From Ananas comosus (taxonomy: Eukaryota; Streptophyta; Magnoliopsida; Poales; Bromeliaceae), in NCBI RefSeq assembly GCF_001540865.1, contig NC_033637.1, positions 6,630,429 to 6,694,428 of the forward strand: a stretch of DNA of 64,000 nt. Reading direction: 5' to 3'. The notes under the pieces were generated by a model. The model did no database searches. It saw nothing but the letters and a program-made list of their open reading frames with translations, and was not told the origin of the DNA. The first letter of the stretch is position 1; every line of letters begins with the position of its first letter. The position numbers and the translations under genes are program-made. Positions 31,976 to 42,118 of this stretch are shown here, piece after piece.

Positions 31976-33103
31976 TTCGTATCTGGCCAAAAACCAGGGG
32001 GGGCCAGTGACTCGATCAGCAAAAGGAGACCAATAAATAAGAAAGTGAGGGCTCGAATCATAAAAAACAGAAAAATAAGTGAGGAAGTCCAGAGGATGCC
32101 CAGGTATAAATGGTGGAGGATAGCCGAGAGCAAGTCCATAGGTGTCAAAACAAGCAGCCGAGTTCAGATCTAAGGGTTCTCGGCACAACCTACTGAAATA
32201 AATTTGTAAAAACATCTGCAAAAACCAAAAAACGCCGCAACCCGAGCTAATGGTGACATCATTGTCATTGGGTGATGGCCTAATAGCGTCAAAAAGTTCT
32301 CTGTAAACAAAAGCAAGAAAATAGGGCCCCAAGGCCAGTTTATCCCCGTTAGATAAACCAACGGCGATAGAAACAAAATCTTGGTTAATTTTCTGCGAGC
32401 GAGTGCAGAAAAGGTTATAACATAGCCAGAACAAAAGGAATGTCGTATGTTCCTTTTTAGTGACCGGAGCAGGAGATTCACCTGCGAACTTACGAAGAAA
32501 TTTGGAGTAGGCCAAATCATTGAGATCAAGATTAGCCTCAAAATCAGATACACCATCAGGGCTATAAGCCATGGAAAGGTTTATACCATGAGGACGTAGG
32601 CCAACAATGGCGGCGACATCAAAAAGAGTTGGGGTGAGAGGGCCGCCTCTAAAAAGAAAAATGTTAGAAACAGGGGACTAGAAACAAAGAGCGGAAGCCA
32701 AAAGAAGGAAATCGGGTGAAAGAGGTTTTCGGGATAGCTGGATGGCTTCATAGATGCCAGTTTCCCGCCACAAATCGCCGTGAGCGGCTTGTACGCGATC
32801 CAACCAAGCCAAATAGGCTTCTGAGGTACTAGGCCAGGTTCGAAGACTTCTTCCCGTCGAAGCCGAAGGATACCATGAATGAAGATGAATATTTTCAGCC
32901 ATCAAAGGAAGACCTTCATTAGAAAACGGGAAATCATCGGCAGATGGGTCTGCGGTAAATGAGGGGCCCAAGATAAACCTAGCAGGGTCTGAATCAAGAT
33001 ATGGTCTAAGCAGAGTATAGTCCAATGAAGAACGAGTAGGCAATGCGGAAGAGGTGCCATTCTTCGAAGCAAAAGAAAATGAAGAAGACGCCGAAAGAAG
33101 CAA
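31811..33103 (-). pseudogene. Antisense ORF with plant-mobile-domain similarity, one nonsense codon
   Basis: Minus-strand frame of about 430 codons, open except for one TAG at 32675-32677, where related sequences have Trp (TGG to TAG). The N-terminal part reads YLAWLDRVQAAHGDLWRETG, GIYEAIQLSRKPLSPDFLLL and ASALCF. Then come GGPLTPTLFDVAAIVGLRPHG, FLAFVYRELFD and CGVFWFLQMFLQIYF. This matches the plant mobile domain (PMD, aminotransferase-like), known from plant transposons and some host genes. Tat elements often carry extra ORFs here, some of them antisense. The function is unknown. It overlaps the last RNase H frame by about 165 bp on the opposite strand. Confidence 0.75.
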
Positions 33104-33516
33104 AAGGAAAGTCTCCTGAAAAACGAAGAAGAAACAAAAGAGACAAAAAGGTAAAAGCTTGGAGAAGAAGAAATGCCGTAGAGTCGAACCGTCACATCGA
33201 AACGAGTTTCGAGGTCGGCTTTAATGATGATTAAACGGTGGTAATTAAGATGACCTAATTAATGCCGCGTATGAGACAAAAACAGAGAATGTGATCAAGG
33301 CCGTAAAAGAGAGAATCAGCGGCCAATATTAAACCGTACAAAATATTGTGCTACGGATTGTTGGAGATTATGTCAGAGAATTTGAATTTAATTGGACCGA
33401 GGAAGACGCCTCGGATCGCACTTATTCTCAAAGGATAAGACAGAAAAGTATACTAAGGGTTCGGAAGATAGCGCCAGCTACCGAAGCATTGCTTCGAAAG
33501 CTGCCGAGGGGGCAAT
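33104..33516. other. Noncoding tail of Tat-G before the 3' LTR
   Basis: Upstream of the antisense ORF start and ending in the purine tract GCCGAGGGGGCAAT. It would contain any promoter of the antisense ORF, but I see no convincing one. Confidence 0.5.
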
Positions 33517-34270
33517 TGTTCGGCCAATTCGGTGCGGACAGCTGGCAAGCCGGGATGACAAAATAATGGACCGGGAGTATATAAAACGCGCCAGAAGACA
33601 TGAGCCGCGGTTGTTCAAAAAGAGTAGCAACCGCAAGCGGTTACGAGCAGTTCCAATCGACCGAAGGTGGTCCTACAAATTAGGAGATAGTGGCCGATCG
33701 TGCATAACAACAACTGAACGCAAGGGCAAATCTATAAATAGGCCTGTAATACTCCGAAAACGGGTCTTCGCCCCTACGCACAAAAGACCACATTTATTTT
33801 TCTGCATCTTTCTATTCTTGCATGCATTTACCGCTTTCCTTAGGAGTAATTCCTGTAATTTAGCATACTCGGAGTCTGTCTGCCCTACGGGCATCACTCC
33901 CCTGTCCTCATACTCGGAGTCTGTCTGCCCTACGGGCATCACTCCCTTGTTCCTGTACTCTTTCCGCTCGCTGATCAATAGAAAGTCATTTCGGCTCTTC
34001 CTGCCGATCAGATCTCGTGTTGTTCTAGCCATTCGGTTCATCTCTCAGCCGAGATATAGGCTTCCCCTGTTCATTCGGCTCATCCTGCCGAAGCGAATTT
34101 ACTGTGAAGGTTTTCGAACCCGGCTGATTCGATCCCTTATCGGCTTAATCGCTTGATTCTCTGTGGGCGCAAACTTCGAGGGTCATCATCCGCGGCCGCT
34201 CATCATCCTGACGCTCTTCCCGAGAAGGATATCTGACCGAGTCAAGGGTCGGGACTTTAGGCCCGCAACA
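33517..34270 (+). repeat. 3' LTR of Tat-G
   Basis: Starts TGTTCGGCC after the purine tract GAGGGGGCAAT and ends GGCCCGCAACA. A TATA-like TCTATAAATAGG is at 33730-33741, and a 45-bp tandem duplication lies at 33864-33953. The left border is chosen from the purine tract. An alternative TGTTGG at 33359 would also pair with the CAACA end. No second LTR exists in the window to settle it. Confidence 0.65.
33864..33953. repeat. Tandem duplication, 45-bp unit with hairpin core
   Basis: Two near-identical units in succession. Each contains TGCCCTACGGGCA, able to form a 5-bp stem with a TAC loop. It lies downstream of the TATA-like box, so it would be in the LTR transcript. Confidence 0.85.
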
Positions 34271-34671
34271 CATCTTAATTAAATTAAGCAATAGTCAAAA
34301 ACGTTTTTTAAATTTCTCGTTCATGCCGTGTCGTGGTGTACTTGTACAATTTGTCACCTAGGAAATTTCTACGAAGGCTTTTTTGGATGCTGTGAGATTT
34401 TGTGGTACTTTTAGTGCAGGGTGGTTAATTTTCCACCAGCAGGACCATTAATTCTTGACGTCATGTGAAAATTGATAGCCAAAGCTTCTACTGGTGCTTC
34501 TGGAGAAAAATGTATCAAGGGCGCATGCGTTTCGCACTATATAGTATTACATGATATTTCAATATAATTAGATATATGAGATTTTTTAAATTAAATTACT
34601 ATTGATCCTGTATTTTCACGTTTGGTTTGATGCAGCAATATAATGCTATATTACAATATATATAAAATTAT
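34271..34671. other. Noncoding; holds right copy of a duplicated segment
   Basis: The region 34285-34530 resembles 2510-2750 in the same orientation. Shared blocks include AATAGTCAA, ACTTGTA..ATTTGTCAC.TAGG, TTTTGT.G.A.T..A..TAAGTGCA-like text and TGATAGCCAAAG. No coding frame is supported. Confidence 0.6.
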
Positions 34672-35217
34672 TGGCTAGAGCTACTATACTCTTATGAGTA
34701 TAGAACCCTTCATACTTATAAGTTGTTCTGATGAAGCTTCTAAATCGACGAGCCACTTCGTTAAATGTGATCTAAAGTATTTGAAACTTTTAGAAAATAA
34801 ATTTCGTAATTTTTTGAAATCATAATAAAGTTCATCAAGCGGGTATAAAATGAACGGTCAAAATCGAACGACGCCTTAAAAATTAATGATCGGATCCTGC
34901 AATTTAAGATCGGAGTTATTAATCTTTATCTATGTAGTGAATAGAATTTTCTATCAAAAATTCAACCGATTCCGATTTTTTTACACTGTTAAACTAGCAA
35001 GTATTCCATACCGGCCGTTAAAAATTATTAATTTTGTGACATTTTGATCGTAAAGTAAATGATGTCGAAAAATTATAAAATTTGAATTCTACACGTTTTA
35101 AATGATCTAGATAATATTTAACGGTGTGTATCGTTGATTCGGAAGCTCTATCATCGAAATTAAACAACTTATGAGTGTGAGGGCGATCGTACTCATAAGA
35201 GTATAGTAGCCGGGCAC
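34672..35217. mobile_element. Foldback MITE with subterminal hairpins (family with 60871-61414)
   Basis: The ends read GAGCTACTATACTCTTATGAG on the left and CTCATAAGAGTATAGTAGC on the right. Just inside each end is a short hairpin, for example CTTATGAGTGTGA with TCGTACTCATAAG around 35168-35200. The body is two long arms of imperfect inverted repeat (AAGTTGTT.TGATGA.GCTTC..AATCGACGA and its complement). It is noncoding. Confidence 0.8.
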
Positions 35218-36196
35218 TAAAATTATTATATTTGGTTCATTTTATAAAATTTAGTAAATTTGACAATAAAATATAGTCTATTACACAATTGTCCTTATGT
35301 TATATTTGGCAAAATGTAAAATTTGAGATAGAAATATGAAGTTTAAAAATTTAAAAATTAAGAATTAAAAATTTAAATATAAAATATAAATTTAAAAATC
35401 TAAAATTGAAATTTAAAATTTAAAACATAAATTTAAAATTTAAAATTTAAAATTTTAAAATATGATTAAAATTTTAAAATTAAATAGTAAAAAAATTAAA
35501 TTTTAAAATTTGAAGTTTAAATTTACAATTTGGTAATTCAAAAGTTTAAATAAAATTTAAAAAATGACATATACAAAGAGTTTAGAGGTGGGAGGCAAAA
35601 ACTTACAATTTTTTAAATCATGCAGATTACTCACCATAAGTAATACAAAATACTTATCCCCTACTCCGTAATATTTTTGGTATAATCCTGCACTATTTGT
35701 AATACTATATTACTGACTAGATTACAGACTAAATGAATCAAATGCAGGAGAATAACCCGAACCAAACACGCCCTAATAGTATTTAATTTATAAGAGAGAA
35801 AATACCAAGAATTAAGCCATTTCGATCGACGTTAAACTTTAGTGCTAAGTATTAGAACGCCACAATATCATATAAATCAATCAATAAAAGTTATATATAA
35901 TTTGTAATTTCTAGTTATGAGTTAGGGGTGTAAAAATATAACATATCTCACTTCTAATAATTTCAATAGTCAATATATAACATTGTCATCTAGAAAAATT
36001 TTCATACGTGTGTTAAGCATATATCCACATTTTCTTTTCTTGACGTAACCATGAAAAAGTAATAATATACTTAATTTCGATAGACCGAGCCCAAATTAAT
36101 TGGACGGTACAAAAGTATTTCATTCATGTGGTTAATTGATCTCGTCGAGTGAGTGGTATCGCATTCATAGAATATGTTATATGCTTTACGATTTGT
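35218..36196. other. AT-rich spacer with AAATTTAAAATT-like low complexity
   Basis: 35290-35560 is built almost entirely of AAATTTAAA and TAAAATTT words. No gene. The sequence around 35765 (CCGAACCAAACACGCCCTA) looks like a MITE terminus, and a possible partner near 34525 (AAGGGCGCATGCGTTTCGCAC) would make a larger, older element around the foldback MITE. That is tentative. Confidence 0.5.
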
Positions 36197-36336
36197 CAAA
36201 AGTGGCGAAGGGTTTGGAGGTTGGTACCCGAGTTCTAAGTTCGAATCCTACTTGAATTCATATTTCTAGTTAAGTTTATTTCTAAATGAAATAAACGAAA
36301 CGAATAGTATCTACTATCTGGCTATCTCTCAAAAAC
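36197..36336 (+). mobile_element. tRNA-derived SINE, copy 2
   Basis: GTGGCGAAGGGTTTGGAGG with the B-box GTTCGAATCC at about 36240, then TTTATTTCTAAATGAAATAAACG and a short A tail. It is the same family as copies 1 and 3, in opposite orientation. A target duplication is not clear, so the 5' edge is approximate. Confidence 0.75.
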
Positions 36337-36432
36337 GAACAGCTTCGTCTTCACTTCAACTGTTTCGAACGTCGTTAGAGCTTGGACAGAGCTTTAACCT
36401 TGTCTAACTCTTGGATCTCGCCTCTTGTAACC

Positions 36433-36910
36433 TAGGATGTCAATGGGTATGGATTATCGAAATTTATCCGAACTCGAACCGAATGAAACGGATATATCCG
36501 ATGGATATGGATATGGATTCGGATATGGATATCAAAAATAGAAACCCGACGATATGGATTCGGATATGGATTTTGATTGTACTCGACCCGAACCGAACAC
36601 GACCCGAACCCGAATTTATTTTGTATTATATAATTATATATATAAAATTTGATTTTATATTTGAATTGTATTTTTAAAATTTTAGATTTAATATAATATA
36701 TTTGAATATTGAAAAAAGAAATAATTGTTTTCGGATTCAAATTTCGGGTTCGGGTTTGGTTCAGGTTTCGATTTTGGTCGGGTTCGGGTTTGGATATGGA
36801 TTTTTAAAATCCATCGGGTTCGGGTTCGGGTCTCGGGTCTCGGGTTTGGAGTCGGGTTCGGATTCGGGTTTTGTAAAAATCCGCCCGAATCCGACCCGTT
36901 GACATCTCTA
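36433..36910. mobile_element. hAT-type MITE rich in GGGTTCG/CGAACCC
   Basis: Left end TAGGATGTCAATGGG. Right end, reverse complemented, TAGAGATGTCAACGGG. The flanks TTGTAACC (36425-36432) and CTGTAACC (36911-36918) form an 8-bp duplication with one change. The right half is a run of GGGTTCGGGT words and the left half carries GGATATGGAT and CGAACCCGA complements. The whole can fold on itself. It is noncoding. Confidence 0.85.
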
Positions 36911-36949
36911 CTGTAACCCCTCAACTTTGTTCCCTCTCTCTTCCTTATC

Positions 36950-37130
36950 TCCTCCCCTCCCCCCCCCCCCCCCCCCCCTTTTTTGCTTGTCTGCTTATTT
37001 CCTTTTTACTTACTTCTTCCCCTTTTTTTGGTCAGGAAGGCTAAACTGCTTTCTCTTGTACGCTTAGTTCACTACTCTTATTTGAATAAAGCACGGTAGC
37101 GTGGCTATCTTTCTCTCAAAAAAAAAAAAA
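36950..37130 (+). mobile_element. SINE-like 3' end with A tail; preceded by a C homopolymer
   Basis: The 3' part (AATAAAGCACGGTAGCGTGGCT, then TCTTTCTCTCAAAAAAA) matches the SINE tail motif and a related copy at 58100-58200. The poly-C run at 36959-36978 is a probable assembly weak point. The 5' edge cannot be set. Confidence 0.5.
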
Positions 37131-38608
37131 TCCTATCTGGCTCTCTATCTCAAAATAAAAAAAAACATTGAAGAAAAAGTAAAAAAAAAAAAATGAAGGG
37201 ACATGGGGCCGTTATTTTCAAACTAGCTAGCTTATTAAGTAAATTAATTACGACTTTTGTTGCATCCATGTTTTAGAGCATGCAACGTCTAAATCAAATA
37301 CTTTATTTCCATTTCTATTCAAGTGCAAAATGTAATTCATATACCATGCATCTTACGTACGGAATGTTTTCAGACTGTATTTGAGAGCATATATACACTC
37401 TAATAATAATAATAATAATAATAATCGAACTTAAACATTTTGAACCAATATCTTGAACCCGATGAAGTATTATTATCAGCAAGTCGGATCATTACATTTG
37501 CATGGCTCGATCCCAAGAAATTCATTACATTTGTAACCTCATAACATTAAATCTCCCCATGTGTTTAATTGCTTTAGAAAATAATAGAAATTGAAATAGC
37601 TAGTCTGTATCTTTATAATCTGCTGGTTGAGATAAAATAAATTTTGATTATTCAAGATATTATTTACAATAAAATTTTAGATTTAATTTTATAATGTAAA
37701 ATAAGATTTGTAACAGAGTTCATAAATCAAAATATAAAATTAAATTTACAATTTTGAGTCGTACTTAAACATATATAAAACTAAAATAATAATAATAAAT
37801 TTTAAATGACTAGAATTAAAATGTAAAATTGAGTTGGCTATTCAAAACATAAAACTGATTTACAATTTGAATTCAAATTCTAATGTAAACATTGAAATCA
37901 AAGTTCAAAATGAAAAAAAAAAAATTGTAAAGAATTTAATTTTGCATTGTTATTGAACTAAAAATTATATAAATGCTTATTTAAATTTGAATTTAAAATA
38001 ATCGAAAGCTTATAATCCGGACAGAAATTTAAATTTAAATTTTAGTTGATAATTAATTCGAACCTTAGAATTTAAATTTCTCTTTGAATTATAATTTAAC
38101 GCAAAACACAAATTCAAAATACAAGATTGATTTTAAAATACAAATCAGAATTTAAAATTTTAAATTAAATTTAAAATTGAAACTTATATTTAAATTTAAA
38201 ACTGAAGTTAAAAATTAATTGTTGATTTCAAATAAAAAGTATAAATTAAAACTTAAAAAATCGATATTTAATAATACTCTTTCAGAAATAAATTTTGATT
38301 CCGTCTTAATATAGTTTTCCAGTTTGGAAAAAAAAAAGGAATTGCACAATTCTCATTTAACTTGAGAATTTGAATCGGAACAGGGCTTTCACATAACAAA
38401 CACCCACAATTAAAATAATCTATTCATATTCTGATTCCGAAGTTAAAAAATTGCGGAACCAAACAAGCTGTATCTTGAAGGGGGAAAAGAAACCCTATTA
38501 ATTTTTTTTAAAAAATGCTAAATTAATTTTTTATTTAAGATTTAATTTAAGTTTAAGTTAAGTTAAATCAGTTTAAATTTTACTCGGCCATGAAGTTTAT
38601 TTTCTTAT
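37131..38608. other. AT-rich spacer without genes
   Basis: Contains an (AAT)n microsatellite at about 37401-37424 and long stretches of AAATTTAAAATT-type words (37650-38280). No frame or RNA gene is supported. The Family C element is inserted at its right end. Confidence 0.55.
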
Positions 38609-40836
38609 TGTCACGCCCCGGATTACACGTTTTCCGGGCACGTCGACAAATCCGCCGTATACAAAGAAATTTTTTCTGTATACGAAGCGATAGTTGTACC
38701 TGTAAAACATACAATACTACAAACAGTAGTATAAAGCTCCTAGAAGAACCAGTAACAAAAACAAACCGAGTTCCATATACATACGCCAAATCTCAGATAC
38801 AAAACTATTCGCACTGACGAGTTACACGTCTGTATGTACATGAACTCCAACAAAACAACTACCTGCTGTAGGGGCACCTCTAGCTCGGCTCGTCTGGNGG
38901 TAGGGCTCTAACTCGCGACGCCCTTGCCTCGATCCTGATCAGCAACAGCAGCAGCTGAAGACGATGGCTCTACAAAAACGGGGTAACAATAGGGCGTGAG
39001 AACTACTGTAAGAATAAGTAGTCCTCAGTGGGTACCGCCCTCAACATCGTCGGTCCACCCACTAAGTCTACAGAAGCGAGCGAAGATAGTAATCAATGCT
39101 GGAATAAAATCTACAGTTACGAGTTATTACACTATCAAGCTCTAAACTAATCTACTGTAGAAATGTCAATCCTGACCCAATCTCCTTAGGGACTGTAAAC
39201 ATACCCGTCCCAGGGACTGTGAATACACCCGTCCCGCCTAGTTGGGACTATTCAGCTACCTCCACACTATCCAGTCCGTAGAGAGCAAGTCCAACCGGCA
39301 ATGAACGACACCAACGCGAAAGCACAGCAACCGTCTCCGGAGTGGCACTCGTGGGAGATACACAACCGAATATGCAGCGTATCTTTGTCGAGCTCAATCA
39401 GGCTCTCACAAGCCAAAGACAAGTAACACGGTCCAACTGGTCTAACAACCAATAGGTCACGTGCCATCGGCACAATCTGATGCCAAAACGGCGATATGGG
39501 TCCACCGTCAACTCCGACGGCACCCAACTGTCCGGAACAGTCTGAACGATACTGTAAAAATACACCCGGCATCCCAGCACGAGCGTAATTGAACTCTAAA
39601 CTATCTGGGGTATCCATCACACCAATACTGCAATGATACAAATTTATAACGGCTCCTAGAGCTAAATCAGGTAGTGTAAACAGGTGACAGGTCCACATCG
39701 CCGGTTTTCTCCTAATTCAATTTTCAAGTCCAACATGAATAGTTTAACGAGATTCTAAAACATGCTTCAAATTCAAATTCAGCCAATATGCTACTCAATG
39801 AATTTAAGCTAGTACAAAGTATAAACCATCGAAAACTATACATGCTTACTAATCTCTACTTAGGAGTAAACCCGATGAAAACCCTCCTCAAATACTAACT
39901 CCTGGCAGCGAAGGGAGTCTCGAACCAATAATAATCCCTGCTGGATGTACTGAAACCCTCCAAGTCCAGAAATCGAGCTATCTCCAAGCTCTACACATCG
40001 AAATCCATTAATTCTATCCAAATACAACAGTAGCAGAGTAAAATAGGAGTTTGATCAAGCTAATCTTCACCAAATTCAGCAATCTTGGGCTTTATGGATT
40101 CCTCTCACAGTCTTGAATCCAACAAACTAAGTTTCGTCGCAATCTGACACTCCTATGTCACATACGAGCCGAAACACCAACGGTTGACATGAAAATTCTG
40201 CAAAAACAGCATCCTTGAGCTTGAAGTAGTAAGGACTTGCAACGGTTGAAGGAATTTGATGAACACCTCACCTCAACCTCTATCCGAACTCCGGCGCGAC
40301 GTCGAGAACAGCGAAAATCCACGCTCGCCCGGCCTCCTCGCAGCGCTACAACAACGAAGACACGCCTGAAAGGCCCCGCGGTGCGACGTCGGCGAAACTT
40401 GAACTCCATGCGAGCTCCTCCACGATCGGACCAAGCTAGAGAGAGAGAGGAGAAGAAGCCAGAGAAAACTCTCTCTCTCTCTGCTCTACACGTCAAATAG
40501 AGTGGGAGGGAGTGGGTGACACAAACGAGGTGGACAAAGACCAAAACACCTTCTCACCTACCCTGGTGTATCGGTACACGGGCCCACGTACCGGTACTAG
40601 AAGCCAATCCGAGAGCAGTCTGCGCGCAGCCTGTGCAGTGTACCGGTATACCCTGCTGGCTGTACCGGTACAGCAAGCAGAGAAACCTGCTATTGGCAGG
40701 TTCTCTTGCTAAATGCTGCTCTCATGTCGCACAGAGTCCGTTTTGCGTCTATTTCACGCCAATGCGACTCAGACTTGTCCCGACACTCTCCAGAGCTGTC
40801 GACAAGCCTCAACTGCCAAACACCAGGGATCTCACA
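38609..40836 (-). repeat. 3' LTR of family C element
   Basis: 2228 bp. Minus strand starts TGTGAGATCCCTGGTG after the purine tract and ends GGGGCGTGACA. It is similar throughout to 52417-54640. It carries one undetermined base at 38898 and TACCGGTA palindromes at 40589-40670. The open frames inside are not genes. Confidence 0.95.
40589..40670. repeat. TACCGGTA palindrome array in C 3' LTR
   Basis: Perfect cores at 40589, 40641 and 40663, plus a mutated TATCGGTA at 40569, about 165-270 bp from the LTR start in U3. Confidence 0.85.
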
Positions 40837-40850
40837 TTCTCCCCCACTAC
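40837..40850 (-). other. Polypurine tract of family C element
   Basis: Minus strand GTAGTGGGGGAGAA immediately before the LTR start TGTGAG. It is the plus-strand primer site for reverse transcription. Confidence 0.85.
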
Positions 40851-40883
40851 AAAAAGTTTCGTCCTCGAAACTTAGCACATACC

Positions 40884-42118
40884 TCAACTCGAAGAATCAA
40901 ACAAGTCTGGGTAAGACTCCCTCATCACTATCTCAGGTTCCCAAGTCGCCTCCTGCTCCTCGTGATTATTCCAGTGCACCTTTACATACGGGAATACCCG
41001 ATTGCGGAATTCTTTCGTCTCCCGAGTAAGAATCCGCAATGGTCGCTCCTCGTATCTCAGATCCTCGCCAATTTCTAGTGGAGTGATGTCGATCACGTGA
41101 GAAGGATCGAAAACATATCTCCTCAATGCTTAGACGTGGAAGACATCGTGAATGCCAGCTAGTAGCTGGGGTAGAGCGATCCTGTATGCAACTGGTCCCA
41201 CTCGCTCCAATACCTCGAAAGGGCCAACGAAACGTGGACTGAGCTTTCCACGTACTCGAAATCGGCGAATCCCTCTAGACGGCAAGACTTTGAGAAATAC
41301 ATAATCTTCAACCTGAAACTCCAAGTCTCGTCTCCGGGTATCGGCGTAGCTCCTCTGGCCGCTCTGGGCTGTCAAAAGGTGTCGTCGAACAACTCTCACA
41401 TTTTCCTCAGCCTCAAGCAAAATCTCAGGCCCAAGCGTCTTCCTCTCTCCCACATCATTCCAACACAAAGGGGATCGACATCTGCGTCCATACAACGCCT
41501 CAAACGGAGCCATCCGGATGCTCGCTTGATATCTGTTGTTGTACGCAAACTCAACCAATCTCAAATGTCGATACCACCCTCCTCCAAAGTTCAGGACACA
41601 AGCTGTCAGCATGTCCTCTAGTCTGAATGGTCCGCTCTTACTGACCATCTGTCTGTGGGTGAAACGTCGTGCTGAATTGCAACTATGTACCCAAGGCTGT
41701 TTGCAAACTTCTCCAGAAGTGTGATACAAACCTCGGATCCCTATCAGATACGATCGAAATCGGCACGCCATGCAGCCTAACAATCTCATCCAGATATAGC
41801 TGCTCGAGTCTCTCTCTAGACCAGGTGGTCTGAACCGGTAGGAAGTGAGCAGACTTAGTCAGTCTGTCTACTATTACTCAAATCGCATCATAGCCACCCT
41901 GTGCTCTCGGCAATCCCACGACGAAGTCCATCGTGATCTGCTCCTACTTCCACTCGGGCACTGGCAGACTCTGAAGCTTGCCAACAGGTACCTGGTGCTC
42001 GGCTTTCACTTGTTGGCAAGTCAGACACTGAGCCACAAATCTGCCAATGTCTCTCTTCATTCCATTCCACCAGAACTGTGCCTTTAAATCCTTATACACC
42101 TTGGTTCCCCTGGGTAAA
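40884..42118 (-). pseudogene. Family C integrase (3' part) and chromodomain, broken
   Basis: From the right: the zinc region continues after the B insertion (PRGTKVYKDLKAQFWWNGMK, CLTCQQVKAEHQ). A damaged catalytic core follows, with stops and shifts (near 41880-41945 and 41650-41800). Then come EFAYNNRYQASIRMAPFEAL, YGRRCRSPLCW, the GPY/F module (KLSPRFVGPFEVLERVGPVA) and HDVFHV with a TAA. The chromodomain at 40884-41126 reads EFRNRVFPYVKVHWNNHEEQ, EATWEPEIVMRESYPDLF. This is the C-terminal targeting module of a chromovirus. Confidence 0.88.

Larger units (their letters stand above)
28175..34270 (+). mobile_element. Tat-G: Ty3/gypsy Tat-clade element, 5' truncated
   Basis: Plus-strand gag (partial), protease, RT and RNase H, with clade-typical wording such as KYMLSRPVLRGRIGKWILAL and VKGQAIVDFLADHP. 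An antisense ORF and a 3' LTR follow. Integrase is absent: the frame ends just after RNase H at 31975 and the antisense ORF begins. The 5' LTR and most of gag are missing at the junction with Copia-F. Confidence 0.85.

Noticed and set aside
33392..34156. 254-codon plus-strand frame
   Set aside because: It runs across the Tat-G tail and 3' LTR, including a tandem duplication, and shows no domain.
36190..36260. Functional tRNA gene
   Set aside because: A- and B-box-like words are present, but no cloverleaf can be completed and the sequence continues into a SINE body and A tail.
36959..36978. Poly-C tract as a biological feature
   Set aside because: A 20-base C homopolymer beside a T run is as likely to be a sequencing or assembly problem as a real tract. 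Noted only as a weak point.
39267..39698. 143-codon frame, repeated at 53070-53444
   Set aside because: Both lie at the same place in the two LTRs of the family C element, so the similarity is LTR identity and not a conserved gene.
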